Below, in pieces: positions 9,032 to 18,370 of a stretch of DNA of 64,000 nucleotides. The first letter of the stretch is position 1, and every line of letters begins with the position of its first letter. Location: contig JBDWDN010000007.1 in the NCBI GenBank assembly GCA_039977295.1, positions 1 to 64,000 on the forward strand, given 5' to 3'. This DNA is from Hellea sp039977295. Its GTDB lineage: Bacteria; Pseudomonadota; Alphaproteobacteria; Caulobacterales; Maricaulaceae. A program made the translations under genes and the position numbers. The notes below the pieces were generated by a model that saw nothing but the letters and a program-made list of their open reading frames with translations, searched no databases and was not told where the DNA came from.

Positions 9032-10396
9032 TTAAGCAATATTCACAGCTTTGATATTACAGAAAGCCCGAATACCTTCCGCCGCTAATTCACGGCCATA
9101 GCCTGAACGCTTAACACCACCAAAAGGCAAATGCGGATTGGAGCCGGTCATGGAATTGACAAAGGTCGCGCCGGCTTCAAGGTCGCAAATCGCCTGTTCT
9201 TGCTCCGCTTTATCTTGGGTATAAATAGCCGAGCCAAGACCGAAGGGGGAGCTATTGGCGATCTTTATGGCTTCATCCAAAGTCTCGACTTTAAAGAGTA
9301 GCGCAACAGGCGCGAAAATTTCTTCGTGATAAGCGTCAGAGCTTTCAGGGATATTCTCCAAGATGCCCGGCGTGAAATAAAATCCGTCCCCGCCCACAGC
9401 TTTACCGCCCGTCACGCGAACAGCGCCGTCTTTAAGGGCGTTATCCACCTGCGCGGTCACTGTTTCTAGACTGTCCTTATTTACAAGCGGTCCAATGTCT
9501 GTCCCATCTTCCATCGGATCGCCGACCTTTAAGGCTTCAAAGCTATCAACCATCCGCGCTTTGACGTCGTCATAAATATCAGCGTGAACAAAGAAACGTT
9601 TCGCGGCGATACAGCTCTGCCCGTTATTTTGTGTACGCGCTTTTGTACCGATTTTTACGGCCTCCCTAACGTCCGCAGAGGGCATAATAATGAAAGCGTC
9701 CGACCCGCCGAGCTCTAACACCGTCGGCTTTATCTCTTGCCCGCAAATAGAGGCCACTGACGCGCCTGCCGGTTCGGATCCTGTCAGCGTTGCCGCTCGG
9801 ACGCGATCATCACGTAAAATCCGCTCTACCTTAGCCCCGCCAATCAAAAGCGTCTGAAACGCGCCATCAGGAAAACCTGCGCGCCTGAAAACATCTTCAA
9901 TATAGAGCGCGCATTGCGGCACATTAGAGGCATGTTTAAGCAATCCCGTATTCCCTGCCATCAGGGCCGGCGCTGCAAAACGAAGAACCTGCCAAATCGG
10001 ATAATTCCACGGCATCACGGCTAAAACAGGCCCGAGCGGAAGGTATTTGCGGTAAGACTTGGTCGCCTGCGTTTTCACGATATCGTCCGCCAAGTGCTGG
10101 GCGGCTGTATCAGCATAATAATCGGCGCCGACAGCAGATTTAAGAATCTCAGCCTTAGCAGAAGCATAAGTCTTGCCCATCTCTAAAGTCACAATCTTCG
10201 CAAGGTCGTCAACTTCGTCTCGCAATATCTGAGCGACCTTGCGCATATGCTGCGCGCGTTTTTCAAAAGACCACTTACGAAGCTCATGAAAAGCAACAAC
10301 AGATTTGGCCAGCGCCACATCAACCTGGGCGTCTGTATGCGCCTCAAAACTCTTGATGATTTCGCCCGTTGCTGGGTTTTGTGTTTGAATAGCCAT
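9032..10396 (-). CDS. NAD(P)-dependent aldehyde dehydrogenase, succinate-semialdehyde type
   Basis: A 454-residue aldehyde dehydrogenase that oxidises an aldehyde to the acid. The family residues are in place: oxyanion Asn131 (MPWNYP), cofactor Lys154 (LLKHAS), general base Glu228 (LELGGSDAF) and nucleophile Cys262 (NNGQSCIAAKR). The N-terminal NPATGEIIKSF, the short length and GQSCIAAKRF fit the GabD/Sad-like succinate-semialdehyde dehydrogenase group, but the substrate cannot be fixed from sequence alone. No GABA aminotransferase gene lies nearby; it appears to be transcribed alone. Confidence 0.9.
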   Translation of the reverse strand: MAIQTQNPATGEIIKSFEAHTDAQVDVALAKSVVAFHELRKWSFEKRAQHMRKVAQILRDEVDDLAKIVTLEMGKTYASAKAEILKSAVGADYYADTAAQHLADDIVKTQATKSYRKYLPLGPVLAVMPWNYPIWQVLRFAAPALMAGNTGLLKHASNVPQCALYIEDVFRRAGFPDGAFQTLLIGGAKVERILRDDRVRAATLTGSEPAGASVASICGQEIKPTVLELGGSDAFIIMPSADVREAVKIGTKARTQNNGQSCIAAKRFFVHADIYDDVKARMVDSFEALKVGDPMEDGTDIGPLVNKDSLETVTAQVDNALKDGAVRVTGGKAVGGDGFYFTPGILENIPESSDAYHEEIFAPVALLFKVETLDEAIKIANSSPFGLGSAIYTQDKAEQEQAICDLEAGATFVNSMTGSNPHLPFGGVKRSGYGRELAAEGIRAFCNIKAVNIA

Positions 10397-10536
10397 ATCT
10401 TGCTCGCTTAGAAATCTTGCACCTATATTACGCGCAGAACTCTTTTTCGTTTCAAGCTAAAATGTCAAAGCGATAATTTGGCTATTTTGAGGTAAATTTC
10501 GCCGCGCTTTATATGGCGGCGGGACTTGGACTAACT

Positions 10537-13497
10537 TTAAAGTAAAACATCCGCGTCATTAAAATCATAGAGACCGACGTCATGTGCAAAGTCTTGCAAG
10601 AAAGCCGTTTCACCAGAATCTAGATTTGAAGGGATAGCGGCCATGTCTGAGAACATATCATTTAATGGCTGACCCGCAGGCGGTGTTCCGCTGAAGTCAA
10701 AATTTCCAGCATCCAAATCAGCAAGGTTATGGCCCACAATGGTCAGTGTATTCCCAAGGCCAAAATCAAAGATAACATTGGCGCCAGCATCATTGCCTAA
10801 AGCTTGCAAGCTAGCAAAATCCGTAACTGTGCCGCCAAAGATATGAATGACTTCATTTAAGGTAAAACCCGTGATCACGTCAGCTTCATCAACGACTTCA
10901 TCATAGCCAAAACTATCCACGCCGGCGCCGCCATTAAGGCTGTCATTGCCGCCCCCGCCCGCGAGGTAATCATTACCGCCATTGCCGATAAGAATATTAG
11001 CATTGAAATCCCCAATCAAGTTATCATCATGGCCAGATCCAAATATACGTTCGATGGAAACAAAGCTATCGCCCGCAGCATCTCCTGTCGACGCTGTGCC
11101 CAAACCTGACATATTAATAGTTAAGCCCGAGGATGACGCCAGATAAGAGACCGTATCCGTCCCTGTGCCGCCATCGTGACTATCCGCGCCTGCGCCGCCA
11201 AAGAAGAAGTCATTATCTGCGCCGCCTGACATAATATCGTCGCCGTCTTGGCCAAAAATTGTATCCACGCCGTCTCCGCCATTAATCGTGTCATTACCGT
11301 CGCCCCCCAAGAGGCGGTCATTACCGCCCTCGCCGTTTAGCGTATCATTGCCATCGCGGCCTTCCAGACGGTTATTGGCCGCGTCACCTGTTATATTATC
11401 GTCAAAATCAGAGCCAAAGACCCATTCAATAGAGGTGTAGCTATCACCTGCGGCTTCGCCGCCCGTTCCGCCTGTCGTGAGGTCAAGCGTTACGCCGGCC
11501 GCCGCAACTGTGAACATCGCAATATCAACGCCTGTTCCGCCGTCAAAACTGTCCGGGCCGTCGCCGCCAAAGAGACGATCATTGCCGCCAAGGCCAAATA
11601 ATGCATCATCGCCGTCGTCGCCGCGTAATTCATTCGCGCTATTATTGCCTGTAAGGCTGTCATTAAAGTCAGAGCCGTAAACCGCCTCGATACCGAAATA
11701 CGTATCACCTGCGGCGTCGCCGCCCGTGCCCCCCGTGAGCATATTAACGGTGACGGCCGCTGCTGCAAAACTATAATTGGCCACATCAAAGCCAGCACCG
11801 CCATTGAGTTGGTCATTGCCCGCCGAGCCGTAAAGCTGATCATTGCCGTCTTGGCCGCGCTGAATGTCATCACCGTCGCCGCCATAGAGACGGTCAATCC
11901 CGCCGCCGGCGTTAATCGTGTCATTCCCGTCTTCGCCATAGAAAAATTCATTGGCAGATGAACCTGTGATAACGTCATTGAAATTAGAAAGGTAATAGCG
12001 CTCTATGCCAGAATATGTATCGCCCGCCGCATAACCAATTGTCCCGCCCGTGAGAACATCAACGACAACTCTTGCGTCAGCCACCCGGTAATCAACGCTG
12101 TCAAACCCGTCTCCGCCATTGAGACTATCTGCCCCTAAGCCGCCAATAAGGCGGTCTGCTCCAGCCGCGCCGCTGATGACATTATCGCCATCATCACCGG
12201 TAAGAACATCACTACCCGTCGTGCCTTCAAGATTTTCAAATCCCGTAAAACTCGCCAATGTAAAAGCGCCTTGCATGGCCATCCCAGCCCCAAGGTCCAC
12301 CGTAACGCCTGTAGAGGTTTGCAAGAAACTCAACAAGTCTACACCAGCCCCGCCATCATTTAAGGAAGTTGAATTGATATTGTAAACGATGTCGTCCCCA
12401 TTACCGCCATACTGAAATTCGCCGCTTGACAGAATATCATTTCCATTGCCGCCATATAAGGTGGTATTCGCTCCGCTGCCTGTGAGCGTGTCATTTCCAT
12501 CACCGCCATGGATAGACCTAAGATTATTGCCCGCCGTTATGACATCATCGCCCAAGCCGCCAAAGGTGTCTCCGGTTGCGGAAATGTTACGGCTCGTGGC
12601 ATCCGTGTCGAAGATGAAATCAGACGCCGTTAGACTTGCCAAGTTAGTATTCGCAATCGTCAGGCCTTCAATGTTTAAGCCCCACCGCGTTACAAGCGTT
12701 ACGTCAGCACCGTCTTGAGTCATGTAAGGCGATAGCTGGTCAAAACTGCTGATCCCGATGCCGCTAAGATCAATCACGTCAACGCCTGACACAAAATCTT
12801 CTAGTATTGTGTCCTGACTTCCGCGCTGTGATACAGCAAATGTGTCTGCGCCCTCTCCGCCATATACGGCATTAGTGCCTAACCTAGCGTTGATAAAGTC
12901 GTTTCCATCGCCGCCATGAATATCTTCATCCCCTGATCCGCCCGTAAAGCTATCATCTCCTACGCCGCCAAAATATGTCCTATCAAGCGCGTTTCCGGTA
13001 AAACTCCGGCTTGCTGGATCCGTATCAAAGATGAAGTCAGCCGCTGATAAGTCGGCGGCTGTTGTATTTTCAATCACTAGCCTCTCAAAGGAACTATTTG
13101 GCCAAACCGTATCAATAATAAGATTGGCTCCGTTTTGCGTCATAAACGGGACGAGTTGGTCATAACTACTAACGCCCATACCGCTTAAATCGATAAAATC
13201 TATGCCGTCTTCAAAGTCTTTAATGATGGTTATATGATTGCCCCGCGCAGAGACGATAAAGGTATCAGCTCCCGTTCCGCCCGTCAGATTATTAGTTCCG
13301 CCCAGACCGTCCAATGTGTCATTGCCAGCAAGCCCATCAATCGTGTCGTTGCCCGCCGTTCCGACAAGTGTATTATCGCCGGCATCCCCCATTATATCGG
13401 CATATAAGGGTTGGTCATCTGGTTTTTGCGCCAGAATGATGGAGTCAAGGGTGGTCAAATCCAATTGGTCAAAATTATATTCAAATATACGGCGCAT
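10537..13497 (-). CDS. Large RTX-type calcium-binding repeat protein
   Basis: A 986-residue acidic Gly/Asp-rich protein full of GGxGxDxLxG nonapeptide repeats, which fold as calcium-loaded beta-rolls outside the cell. Two related blocks of about 120 residues near the N-terminus share DFIDLSG and FIFDTD motifs. Five related blocks follow, each with AxxVTVxxxTGGT..AAGDTY..IE..xGSxFxDxLTG. There is no Sec signal; RTX proteins normally leave through a type I system recognising the C-terminus, here an acidic tail ending DADVLL. No type I transporter lies in the window. No catalytic domain is recognisable, so adhesion, matrix or S-layer-like roles are possible. Confidence 0.88.
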   Translation of the reverse strand: MRRIFEYNFDQLDLTTLDSIILAQKPDDQPLYADIMGDAGDNTLVGTAGNDTIDGLAGNDTLDGLGGTNNLTGGTGADTFIVSARGNHITIIKDFEDGIDFIDLSGMGVSSYDQLVPFMTQNGANLIIDTVWPNSSFERLVIENTTAADLSAADFIFDTDPASRSFTGNALDRTYFGGVGDDSFTGGSGDEDIHGGDGNDFINARLGTNAVYGGEGADTFAVSQRGSQDTILEDFVSGVDVIDLSGIGISSFDQLSPYMTQDGADVTLVTRWGLNIEGLTIANTNLASLTASDFIFDTDATSRNISATGDTFGGLGDDVITAGNNLRSIHGGDGNDTLTGSGANTTLYGGNGNDILSSGEFQYGGNGDDIVYNINSTSLNDGGAGVDLLSFLQTSTGVTVDLGAGMAMQGAFTLASFTGFENLEGTTGSDVLTGDDGDNVISGAAGADRLIGGLGADSLNGGDGFDSVDYRVADARVVVDVLTGGTIGYAAGDTYSGIERYYLSNFNDVITGSSANEFFYGEDGNDTINAGGGIDRLYGGDGDDIQRGQDGNDQLYGSAGNDQLNGGAGFDVANYSFAAAAVTVNMLTGGTGGDAAGDTYFGIEAVYGSDFNDSLTGNNSANELRGDDGDDALFGLGGNDRLFGGDGPDSFDGGTGVDIAMFTVAAAGVTLDLTTGGTGGEAAGDSYTSIEWVFGSDFDDNITGDAANNRLEGRDGNDTLNGEGGNDRLLGGDGNDTINGGDGVDTIFGQDGDDIMSGGADNDFFFGGAGADSHDGGTGTDTVSYLASSSGLTINMSGLGTASTGDAAGDSFVSIERIFGSGHDDNLIGDFNANILIGNGGNDYLAGGGGNDSLNGGAGVDSFGYDEVVDEADVITGFTLNEVIHIFGGTVTDFASLQALGNDAGANVIFDFGLGNTLTIVGHNLADLDAGNFDFSGTPPAGQPLNDMFSDMAAIPSNLDSGETAFLQDFAHDVGLYDFNDADVLL
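10750..13440 (-). repeat. RTX nonapeptide and higher-order tandem repeats inside the RTX gene
   Basis: At the DNA level this stretch is a mosaic of short imperfect repeats rich in GCC(G/A)CC-type units encoding GGxGxD. Longer periods are superimposed: two units of roughly 360 bases near the 5' end of the gene and five diverged units further on. The repeats are coding and in frame, so they are a protein repeat and not a mobile or CRISPR structure. Confidence 0.8.
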
Positions 13498-13688
13498 GTG
13501 GCGTTCTCCCTCTGGGATTTGAACACTATCACTTCGCCGCTATGATTGAACCCCTACATTTAAAGGATTACAGCTGTAAAAACAATCACTTGCCACTTAA
13601 ATGACAGACTACCCTCAACATACATTATTTCGTATGCCGCGACAAATGCTCCATATATTCTTTAACTTTCCCGCCCTATAAGGCCTTG

Positions 13689-15251
13689 ATGTTCAAAAAC
13701 GTTTCAACATTTTTGCGCCTTCTGCGCACGGGCTGGGTGCTAACGCGCCATGACGCGCTTGTGCCCCAAGAATATGTCGGCGCAGTGCCTTTGCCCGTTC
13801 GTCTTCTAGGCGGCGTTTCGCGCCTATTCGCTATTCGCGGGCGGGCTGATAACCCTGGGGAGCGTTTTGCCAATGCGCTGGAAAAACTAGGGCCTGCCTA
13901 TATTAAATTTGGGCAAATCCTATCGACGCGCGGCGATATGCTCAACCCCGTTTTTGTCAAAGGGCTCGCGCGCCTCAAAGACAAAGTCCCCTCATTCCCT
14001 ATGGCTAAGGCCGAAGAGATGCTAAAAGCTGAATGGGGCGTGCCGTGGCAGGACAAGCTCACCAGCCTGTCCGAACCAATTGCCGCCGCCTCTGTCGCCC
14101 AAGTCCATAAAGGCGTTTTGAAAACGGGCGAGACCGTCGCCGTTAAAATTCTACGCCCAGATATTCAGCGCCGCATGCGCAATGATATGGACGTGTTAAA
14201 GATGGTGTCATCTTTGGCAGAATTTTTCGTCCCCGACTCTAAACGCCTTGGCCCTAAGAAATTTGTCGAAACGGCTGACCGCGCCGTCATGTTAGAACTT
14301 GATTTACGCCTCGAAGCGGCAGCCTGCTCTGAGCTTTCAGACCCCGCCGAAGAAACAGGGCTTTACAAAGTCCCAGAGATTCACTGGGGTCTTGGCGGTA
14401 AAAATGTCATGGTCACGCAGTGGATAGACGGCATGGCTCTCTCCGATGAGGCCATATTAAACCTGCCCCAAGCCGAGCGCACGGAGATTGCCCGCAAAGT
14501 GATGCAAAGCTTTCTCGCCTGCTCTTTTGATTACGGCGTTTTTCATGCGGATATGCATGAAGGCAATATGATCATTAGCGAAGACGGCACCTTATGGCTT
14601 ATCGATTTCGGCATTCTGGGCCGCCTCGCCCCTAAGGAACAGCGCTTCCACGCCGAAATTCTCTACGGCTTTTTGATGCGCGATTATCTGCGCATTGCCG
14701 AAGTCCATTTCGAAGCAGGATATGTCCCCGCCCATCACACGATTGAAGATTTTGCTTCGGCGCTCAGGTCGGTCGGCGAACCTATTTTTGGGCAAACGGC
14801 AGAGAACGTCGCCATGTCCAAAGTCCTATTGCAGCTTTTCGAGATTACTGAAATCTTCGATATGGAAATGCAGCCTCAACTCATCATGTTGCAAAAAACC
14901 ATGATGCAGACCGAAGGCGTGTGCCGCCGCCTCGACCCGAATTTTGATATGTGGGAAATTAGCCGCCCCATCGTTGAAGCCTCTATGCGGCGCGAGCTGG
15001 GCGTTGAAGGCCGCGTCAATGACTTGCTCACAGGCCTCGACAAAGCCCGCCGAACGCTCGAACGCCTGCCAGACGCAACAGAAAACATCGCGGCTCTGGC
15101 TAAGGCGTGGGCCGATGGCGATGTCGATCTGTCAAAAGGCCCGCCAAACACCCATTCCCCTGCCAAGACAACACTCTGGAAGCCTATTGCATATGTAGGA
15201 ACAGGCGCGGTATTAGCTTTGGGCGGCGTATGGGCCGCAACGCAGCTTTAA
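13689..15251 (+). CDS. ubiB: ABC1/UbiB-family atypical kinase, ubiquinone biosynthesis
   Basis: UbiB-type proteins are membrane-associated atypical kinase/ATPases needed for ubiquinone synthesis. The KxGQ motif (YIKFGQILSTR), the Ala-rich nucleotide loop (AAASVAQVHKG), the VAVKILRP lysine, HADMHEGN and the IDFGILGRL metal site are all present. A C-terminal hydrophobic segment (about the last 20 residues) would anchor it to the inner membrane. The ATG at 13689 gives the usual MFKxxxxxLRLLRTGW start; an overlapping TTG at 13686 adds one residue. It heads a tight run with coaBC and dut, an order conserved in alphaproteobacteria. Confidence 0.95.
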   Translation: MFKNVSTFLRLLRTGWVLTRHDALVPQEYVGAVPLPVRLLGGVSRLFAIRGRADNPGERFANALEKLGPAYIKFGQILSTRGDMLNPVFVKGLARLKDKVPSFPMAKAEEMLKAEWGVPWQDKLTSLSEPIAAASVAQVHKGVLKTGETVAVKILRPDIQRRMRNDMDVLKMVSSLAEFFVPDSKRLGPKKFVETADRAVMLELDLRLEAAACSELSDPAEETGLYKVPEIHWGLGGKNVMVTQWIDGMALSDEAILNLPQAERTEIARKVMQSFLACSFDYGVFHADMHEGNMIISEDGTLWLIDFGILGRLAPKEQRFHAEILYGFLMRDYLRIAEVHFEAGYVPAHHTIEDFASALRSVGEPIFGQTAENVAMSKVLLQLFEITEIFDMEMQPQLIMLQKTMMQTEGVCRRLDPNFDMWEISRPIVEASMRRELGVEGRVNDLLTGLDKARRTLERLPDATENIAALAKAWADGDVDLSKGPPNTHSPAKTTLWKPIAYVGTGAVLALGGVWAATQL

Positions 15252-15274
15252 ATCCATAAATTTGGACAAAAATT

Positions 15275-15844
15275 ATGAGCGATAAGAACTTTTGGAGCAT
15301 AATAGATAAAACAAAAGCGGACGATCAGGACACACAGTCCCAGCAACTAAAAGTGCATTTAAGTCAACTAAGTAAAGACGACCTGATAGCATTTGAAGCC
15401 GTTTATCGGGCCAAACTATCCAAGGCTTTTCATTGGGATTTATGGGCCGCTGCTTATATCATAAATGGTGGTTGTTCAGATGACGGGTTTGACTATTTTT
15501 GCGACTGGCTGATTTCACGCGGACAAAAAGTATATGTAGATGCGCTCGAGAATCCGGAAACTCTAGTAGGTGAAGCAACGCCTTGGGAAACAGAATTTGA
15601 AGAATATCGTTATATTATGATGGAAGTTATGGAGGACGTTCACCACGGTGAGTTTCCACTGCCAAGCGTTACCCGACCACCTGAACCACTTGGAGACTCG
15701 TGGGACGAAGAAAGTGTTGAAGAAAAATTTCCTTTGCTCGCATCATGGGTTAACTCTAGCGTTGAAACAGTAGTTCAGCCATTGCCAACGGAAACGCAAA
15801 AAAAACCAAGGACTTTCTGGCAACGACTGTTTGGAAAAAAATGA
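15275..15844 (+). CDS. DUF4240 domain protein
   Basis: A 189-residue cytoplasmic protein with DUF4240 hallmarks: FWSIID at the N-terminus, WDLWAAAYIINGGCSDDGF in the middle, then a WLISRGQKVY stretch. Its function is unknown; relatives are scattered and often carried in accessory DNA. It sits between ubiB and coaBC, which are usually adjacent, and its TGA overlaps the coaBC ATG (ATGA at 15841-15844). The gene looks more AT-rich than its neighbours, which suggests a later insertion into the operon. The tail after about residue 150 is low in complexity and basic. Confidence 0.85.
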   Translation: MSDKNFWSIIDKTKADDQDTQSQQLKVHLSQLSKDDLIAFEAVYRAKLSKAFHWDLWAAAYIINGGCSDDGFDYFCDWLISRGQKVYVDALENPETLVGEATPWETEFEEYRYIMMEVMEDVHHGEFPLPSVTRPPEPLGDSWDEESVEEKFPLLASWVNSSVETVVQPLPTETQKKPRTFWQRLFGKK

Positions 15845-17052
15845 CAGACAAACGCATACTTTTGATTATTTGCGGCGGGATCGCGGCCTATAAATCGCTT
15901 TTCCTTATTCGCGTGCTGGCAAAGCGCGGGATTGCCTCGCGTGTTATCATCACGCGCGGCGGGACTGAATTTGTGACGCCGCTTTCTGCGGGCGCGCTCT
16001 CTGGCGATAAAGTTTATTCCGATCTATGGGATCTCACGGATGAAGCCGAGATGGGGCATATCGAATTGTCGCGCTCTGCCGACCTTGTGGTTGTCGCGCC
16101 TGCCACGGCGGATATCATGGCCAAGGCCGCGCATGGTATTGCTAATGATCTTGCCACCACGACCCTCCTCGCCACGGATAAACGGGTGCTATACGTGCCT
16201 GCCATGAATGTGCGCATGTGGGAAGCCGAGGCCACGCAGCGCAATATTGCGACCCTGAAAAAAGACGGCGCGCTTTTCATTGGCCCTGATGCGGGCGCTA
16301 TGGCCTGCGGTGAATTTGGCGAAGGCCGCATGAGCGAACCCGAAGAAATTGCGGACGCGATTGAAGCCGCGCTCGCGGGCGAAACCACATTAGACGGATT
16401 AAAAGGACCAAAACCTTTGAAAGGCAAAGCGGCGCTTGTAACGGCAGGCCCAACACGCGAGCCGATTGACCCTGTGCGTTATCTCTCAAATCACAGCTCT
16501 GGCAAACAAGGCTATGCCATTGCGAGCGCTCTCGCGGCTCTGGGCGCAGAGGTCACCCTCGTCTCCGGCCCCGTGGCGATTAAAGCCCCAAGCACTGTGA
16601 ATTTAGTGAAAGTAGAAACGGCGCGCGAAATGCTAACCGCCTGCGAAGCCGCCCTACCCTCTGACATATTTGTGTCAGTCGCCGCTGTCGCAGATTGGCG
16701 GCCCGCTGGCACGTCAGGCACAAAAATAAAAAAAGACGGCAAGGCCGTTCCGCCTCTTATTCTTGAAGAAAATCCCGATATCCTCAAAACGCTTTCAACC
16801 GCGAAAAATCGCCCCAATTTGGTCGTCGGCTTCGCTGCAGAGACCAATGACGTGATCAAGCATGCCACTGCAAAGCGACTGCGAAAAACATGTGACTGGA
16901 TCGTTGCCAATGATGTATCAGGAGATGTCATGGGCGGAGATCATAATAAAATGATTCTCGTAACGGATGACGGCGCAGATGAATGGCCAAGGCTTTCAAA
17001 AGCCGACAGCGCCAAACGTCTGGCAGCGAAAATTGCGGAGCATTTTGCATGA
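15841..17052 (+). CDS. coaBC: Bifunctional phosphopantothenoylcysteine decarboxylase / phosphopantothenate-cysteine ligase
   Basis: Catalyses two consecutive steps of coenzyme A synthesis. The N-terminal flavoprotein CoaC half shows GGIAAYKS, the catalytic His in MGHIELSRSAD, the PAMNVRMW substrate clamp and the catalytic Cys in GAMACGEFGEGRM. The C-terminal CoaB half begins at about residue 195, with LVTAGPTREPIDPVRYLSN, NHSSGKQGYA and AAVADWRP. At 403 residues it is complete. It overlaps both neighbours by ATGA (15841-15844 and 17049-17052), so translation is probably coupled. panC, an earlier step of the same pathway, lies at 31247. Confidence 0.97.
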   Translation: MTDKRILLIICGGIAAYKSLFLIRVLAKRGIASRVIITRGGTEFVTPLSAGALSGDKVYSDLWDLTDEAEMGHIELSRSADLVVVAPATADIMAKAAHGIANDLATTTLLATDKRVLYVPAMNVRMWEAEATQRNIATLKKDGALFIGPDAGAMACGEFGEGRMSEPEEIADAIEAALAGETTLDGLKGPKPLKGKAALVTAGPTREPIDPVRYLSNHSSGKQGYAIASALAALGAEVTLVSGPVAIKAPSTVNLVKVETAREMLTACEAALPSDIFVSVAAVADWRPAGTSGTKIKKDGKAVPPLILEENPDILKTLSTAKNRPNLVVGFAAETNDVIKHATAKRLRKTCDWIVANDVSGDVMGGDHNKMILVTDDGADEWPRLSKADSAKRLAAKIAEHFA

Positions 17053-17903
17053 GACTTTTATTAAGCGCCCTTTTACTTTCAATATCCGTCTCAACGCCCA
17101 TTGGGGCTTGGGCTGATAACATCGCGGGCTGCGAAGTCGTCTTAATGGAGAAAATTGCGCAGGAAGGCCTAGAAGGATCAGCCGAAGTCGCAAGCTTTCG
17201 CCCCGCTGAAGATTTCATAGCCAGTATATATGACGATGAGACAGAAGTGCTGCGCGAGATAGACGGCCTGCCCATTCGCGCCATCATGTGCAAACGTCAA
17301 AGCGTTATCCCCAGCTTGCGTGATTTCCCAATCGTCGCAACCGGAACGCCCTTCATGATTTCTCAGAATTTTGACAGCACTGACTCAGGCTTAACAACGG
17401 TCTATTTCCAAGACGGCAAATTCCGCTCTAGCTATAAGGGCCCGGAGCTTGACGCGAAAATAGATGCCAAAATGGCCGACCGTATGGAGGTCTTTAATCT
17501 GCAGCCGCATGACTTAGCGGAAAAGGAAAAAGCGATGCTGGATCGCAAAACAGCTCAGACTGATGAAAACCTCGCTGATGAAAACCTCGCTGATGAAAAC
17601 CTTGCTGATGCAGACACTCCAGATGAAAATAAAATGGGTGAAAATAAAGTAGATGAAGACAACCCAGATAAGGACAAAGTGAAGGCTCAAGTCGCGTCTG
17701 AGGATGAATTACTGGGCGTATCAATGGAGCCCCCGAAGGCGGATAAAACCGCCTCTGAAGATGAGCTTTTGGGCGTTTCAAAAGCCTCATCCACAGAAGA
17801 GTCTAATATTAAAGATGACAGCGAAACCGAATCCAAGGATGGAAAAGAGGCTGCCCCTAAACAAAAAGCAATTACAAAAGAGCAGCACGACACTTATAAA
17901 TAA
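17049..17903 (+). CDS. Secreted acidic repeat-containing hypothetical protein
   Basis: A 284-residue protein of unknown family. The ATG at 17049 overlaps the coaBC stop and gives a clear Sec signal peptide (MRLLLSALLLSISV, cleavage after AWA). The first 150 residues look folded and contain two cysteines (GCEVV and MCKRQ). The second half is highly charged and disordered, with three DENLA units in a row (17562-17606) and two ASEDELLGVS units. It is probably periplasmic. Its place between coaBC and dut suggests co-transcription but gives no functional clue. Confidence 0.8.
   Translation: MRLLLSALLLSISVSTPIGAWADNIAGCEVVLMEKIAQEGLEGSAEVASFRPAEDFIASIYDDETEVLREIDGLPIRAIMCKRQSVIPSLRDFPIVATGTPFMISQNFDSTDSGLTTVYFQDGKFRSSYKGPELDAKIDAKMADRMEVFNLQPHDLAEKEKAMLDRKTAQTDENLADENLADENLADADTPDENKMGENKVDEDNPDKDKVKAQVASEDELLGVSMEPPKADKTASEDELLGVSKASSTEESNIKDDSETESKDGKEAAPKQKAITKEQHDTYK
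17562..17606 (+). repeat. Three 15-bp in-frame tandem repeats (DENLA units)
   Basis: The unit GATGAAAACCTCGCT occurs three times head to tail (17562-17576, 17577-17591, 17592-17606; the third has one T for C). Near identity at the DNA level shows recent slippage or duplication, so the number of units may vary between strains. Confidence 0.9.
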
Positions 17904-17912
17904 GGCTGCTCT

Positions 17913-18368
17913 ATGTCCCTCATCGTTGAAATAAAAAAGCTCGCTCACTTTGGCGATCTAGACCTTCCCAAATATGAAACTGTTCTTGCAGCGGGCGCAG
18001 ACCTTCGCGCCGCCGTTGAGGAACACGCCCCTATGGTTCTCAGGCCCGGCGCGCGCGCCCTTGTCCCAACGGGATTAGCTATGGCCTTGCCAGCAGGATA
18101 TGAAGCGCAAATTCGCCCGCGTTCGGGGCTGGCGTATAAGCACGGGATCACCTGCCTGAACACACCTGGCACGATTGATGCAGATTACCGCGGTGAAGTG
18201 AAAGTGCTCTTGATTAATCACGGCGATACGGCCTTTACCATCAACCGCGGTGAACGCATCGCGCAAATGGTTATCGCGCCAATTACGCAGCCAGATTTTG
18301 AAGCGGTGGCTGAGCTTTCAGAAACTGTGCGCGGCGCAGGCGGATTTGGGTCAACAGGAACACAATAA
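17913..18368 (+). CDS. dut: dUTP diphosphatase
   Basis: Hydrolyses dUTP to dUMP and pyrophosphate, which keeps uracil out of DNA and supplies dTMP synthesis. The five trimeric dUTPase motifs are visible in order: AGADLRA, RPRSGLA, the NTPGTIDADYRGEV loop with the catalytic Asp, RIAQMVI and the P-loop-like C-terminus GGFGSTG. The length of 151 residues is normal. It starts nine bases after the repeat protein and is followed by the next gene after two bases, so it is inside the ubiB-coaBC operon. Confidence 0.97.
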   Translation: MSLIVEIKKLAHFGDLDLPKYETVLAAGADLRAAVEEHAPMVLRPGARALVPTGLAMALPAGYEAQIRPRSGLAYKHGITCLNTPGTIDADYRGEVKVLLINHGDTAFTINRGERIAQMVIAPITQPDFEAVAELSETVRGAGGFGSTGTQ

Positions 18369-18370
18369 TT

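Noticed and set aside
11477..12718. Several open frames on both strands within the RTX gene, and its regular repeats as a CRISPR-like array
   Set aside because: The repeats encode in-frame GGxGxD units of varying length with no unique spacers; the alternative frames are by-products of repeat composition.
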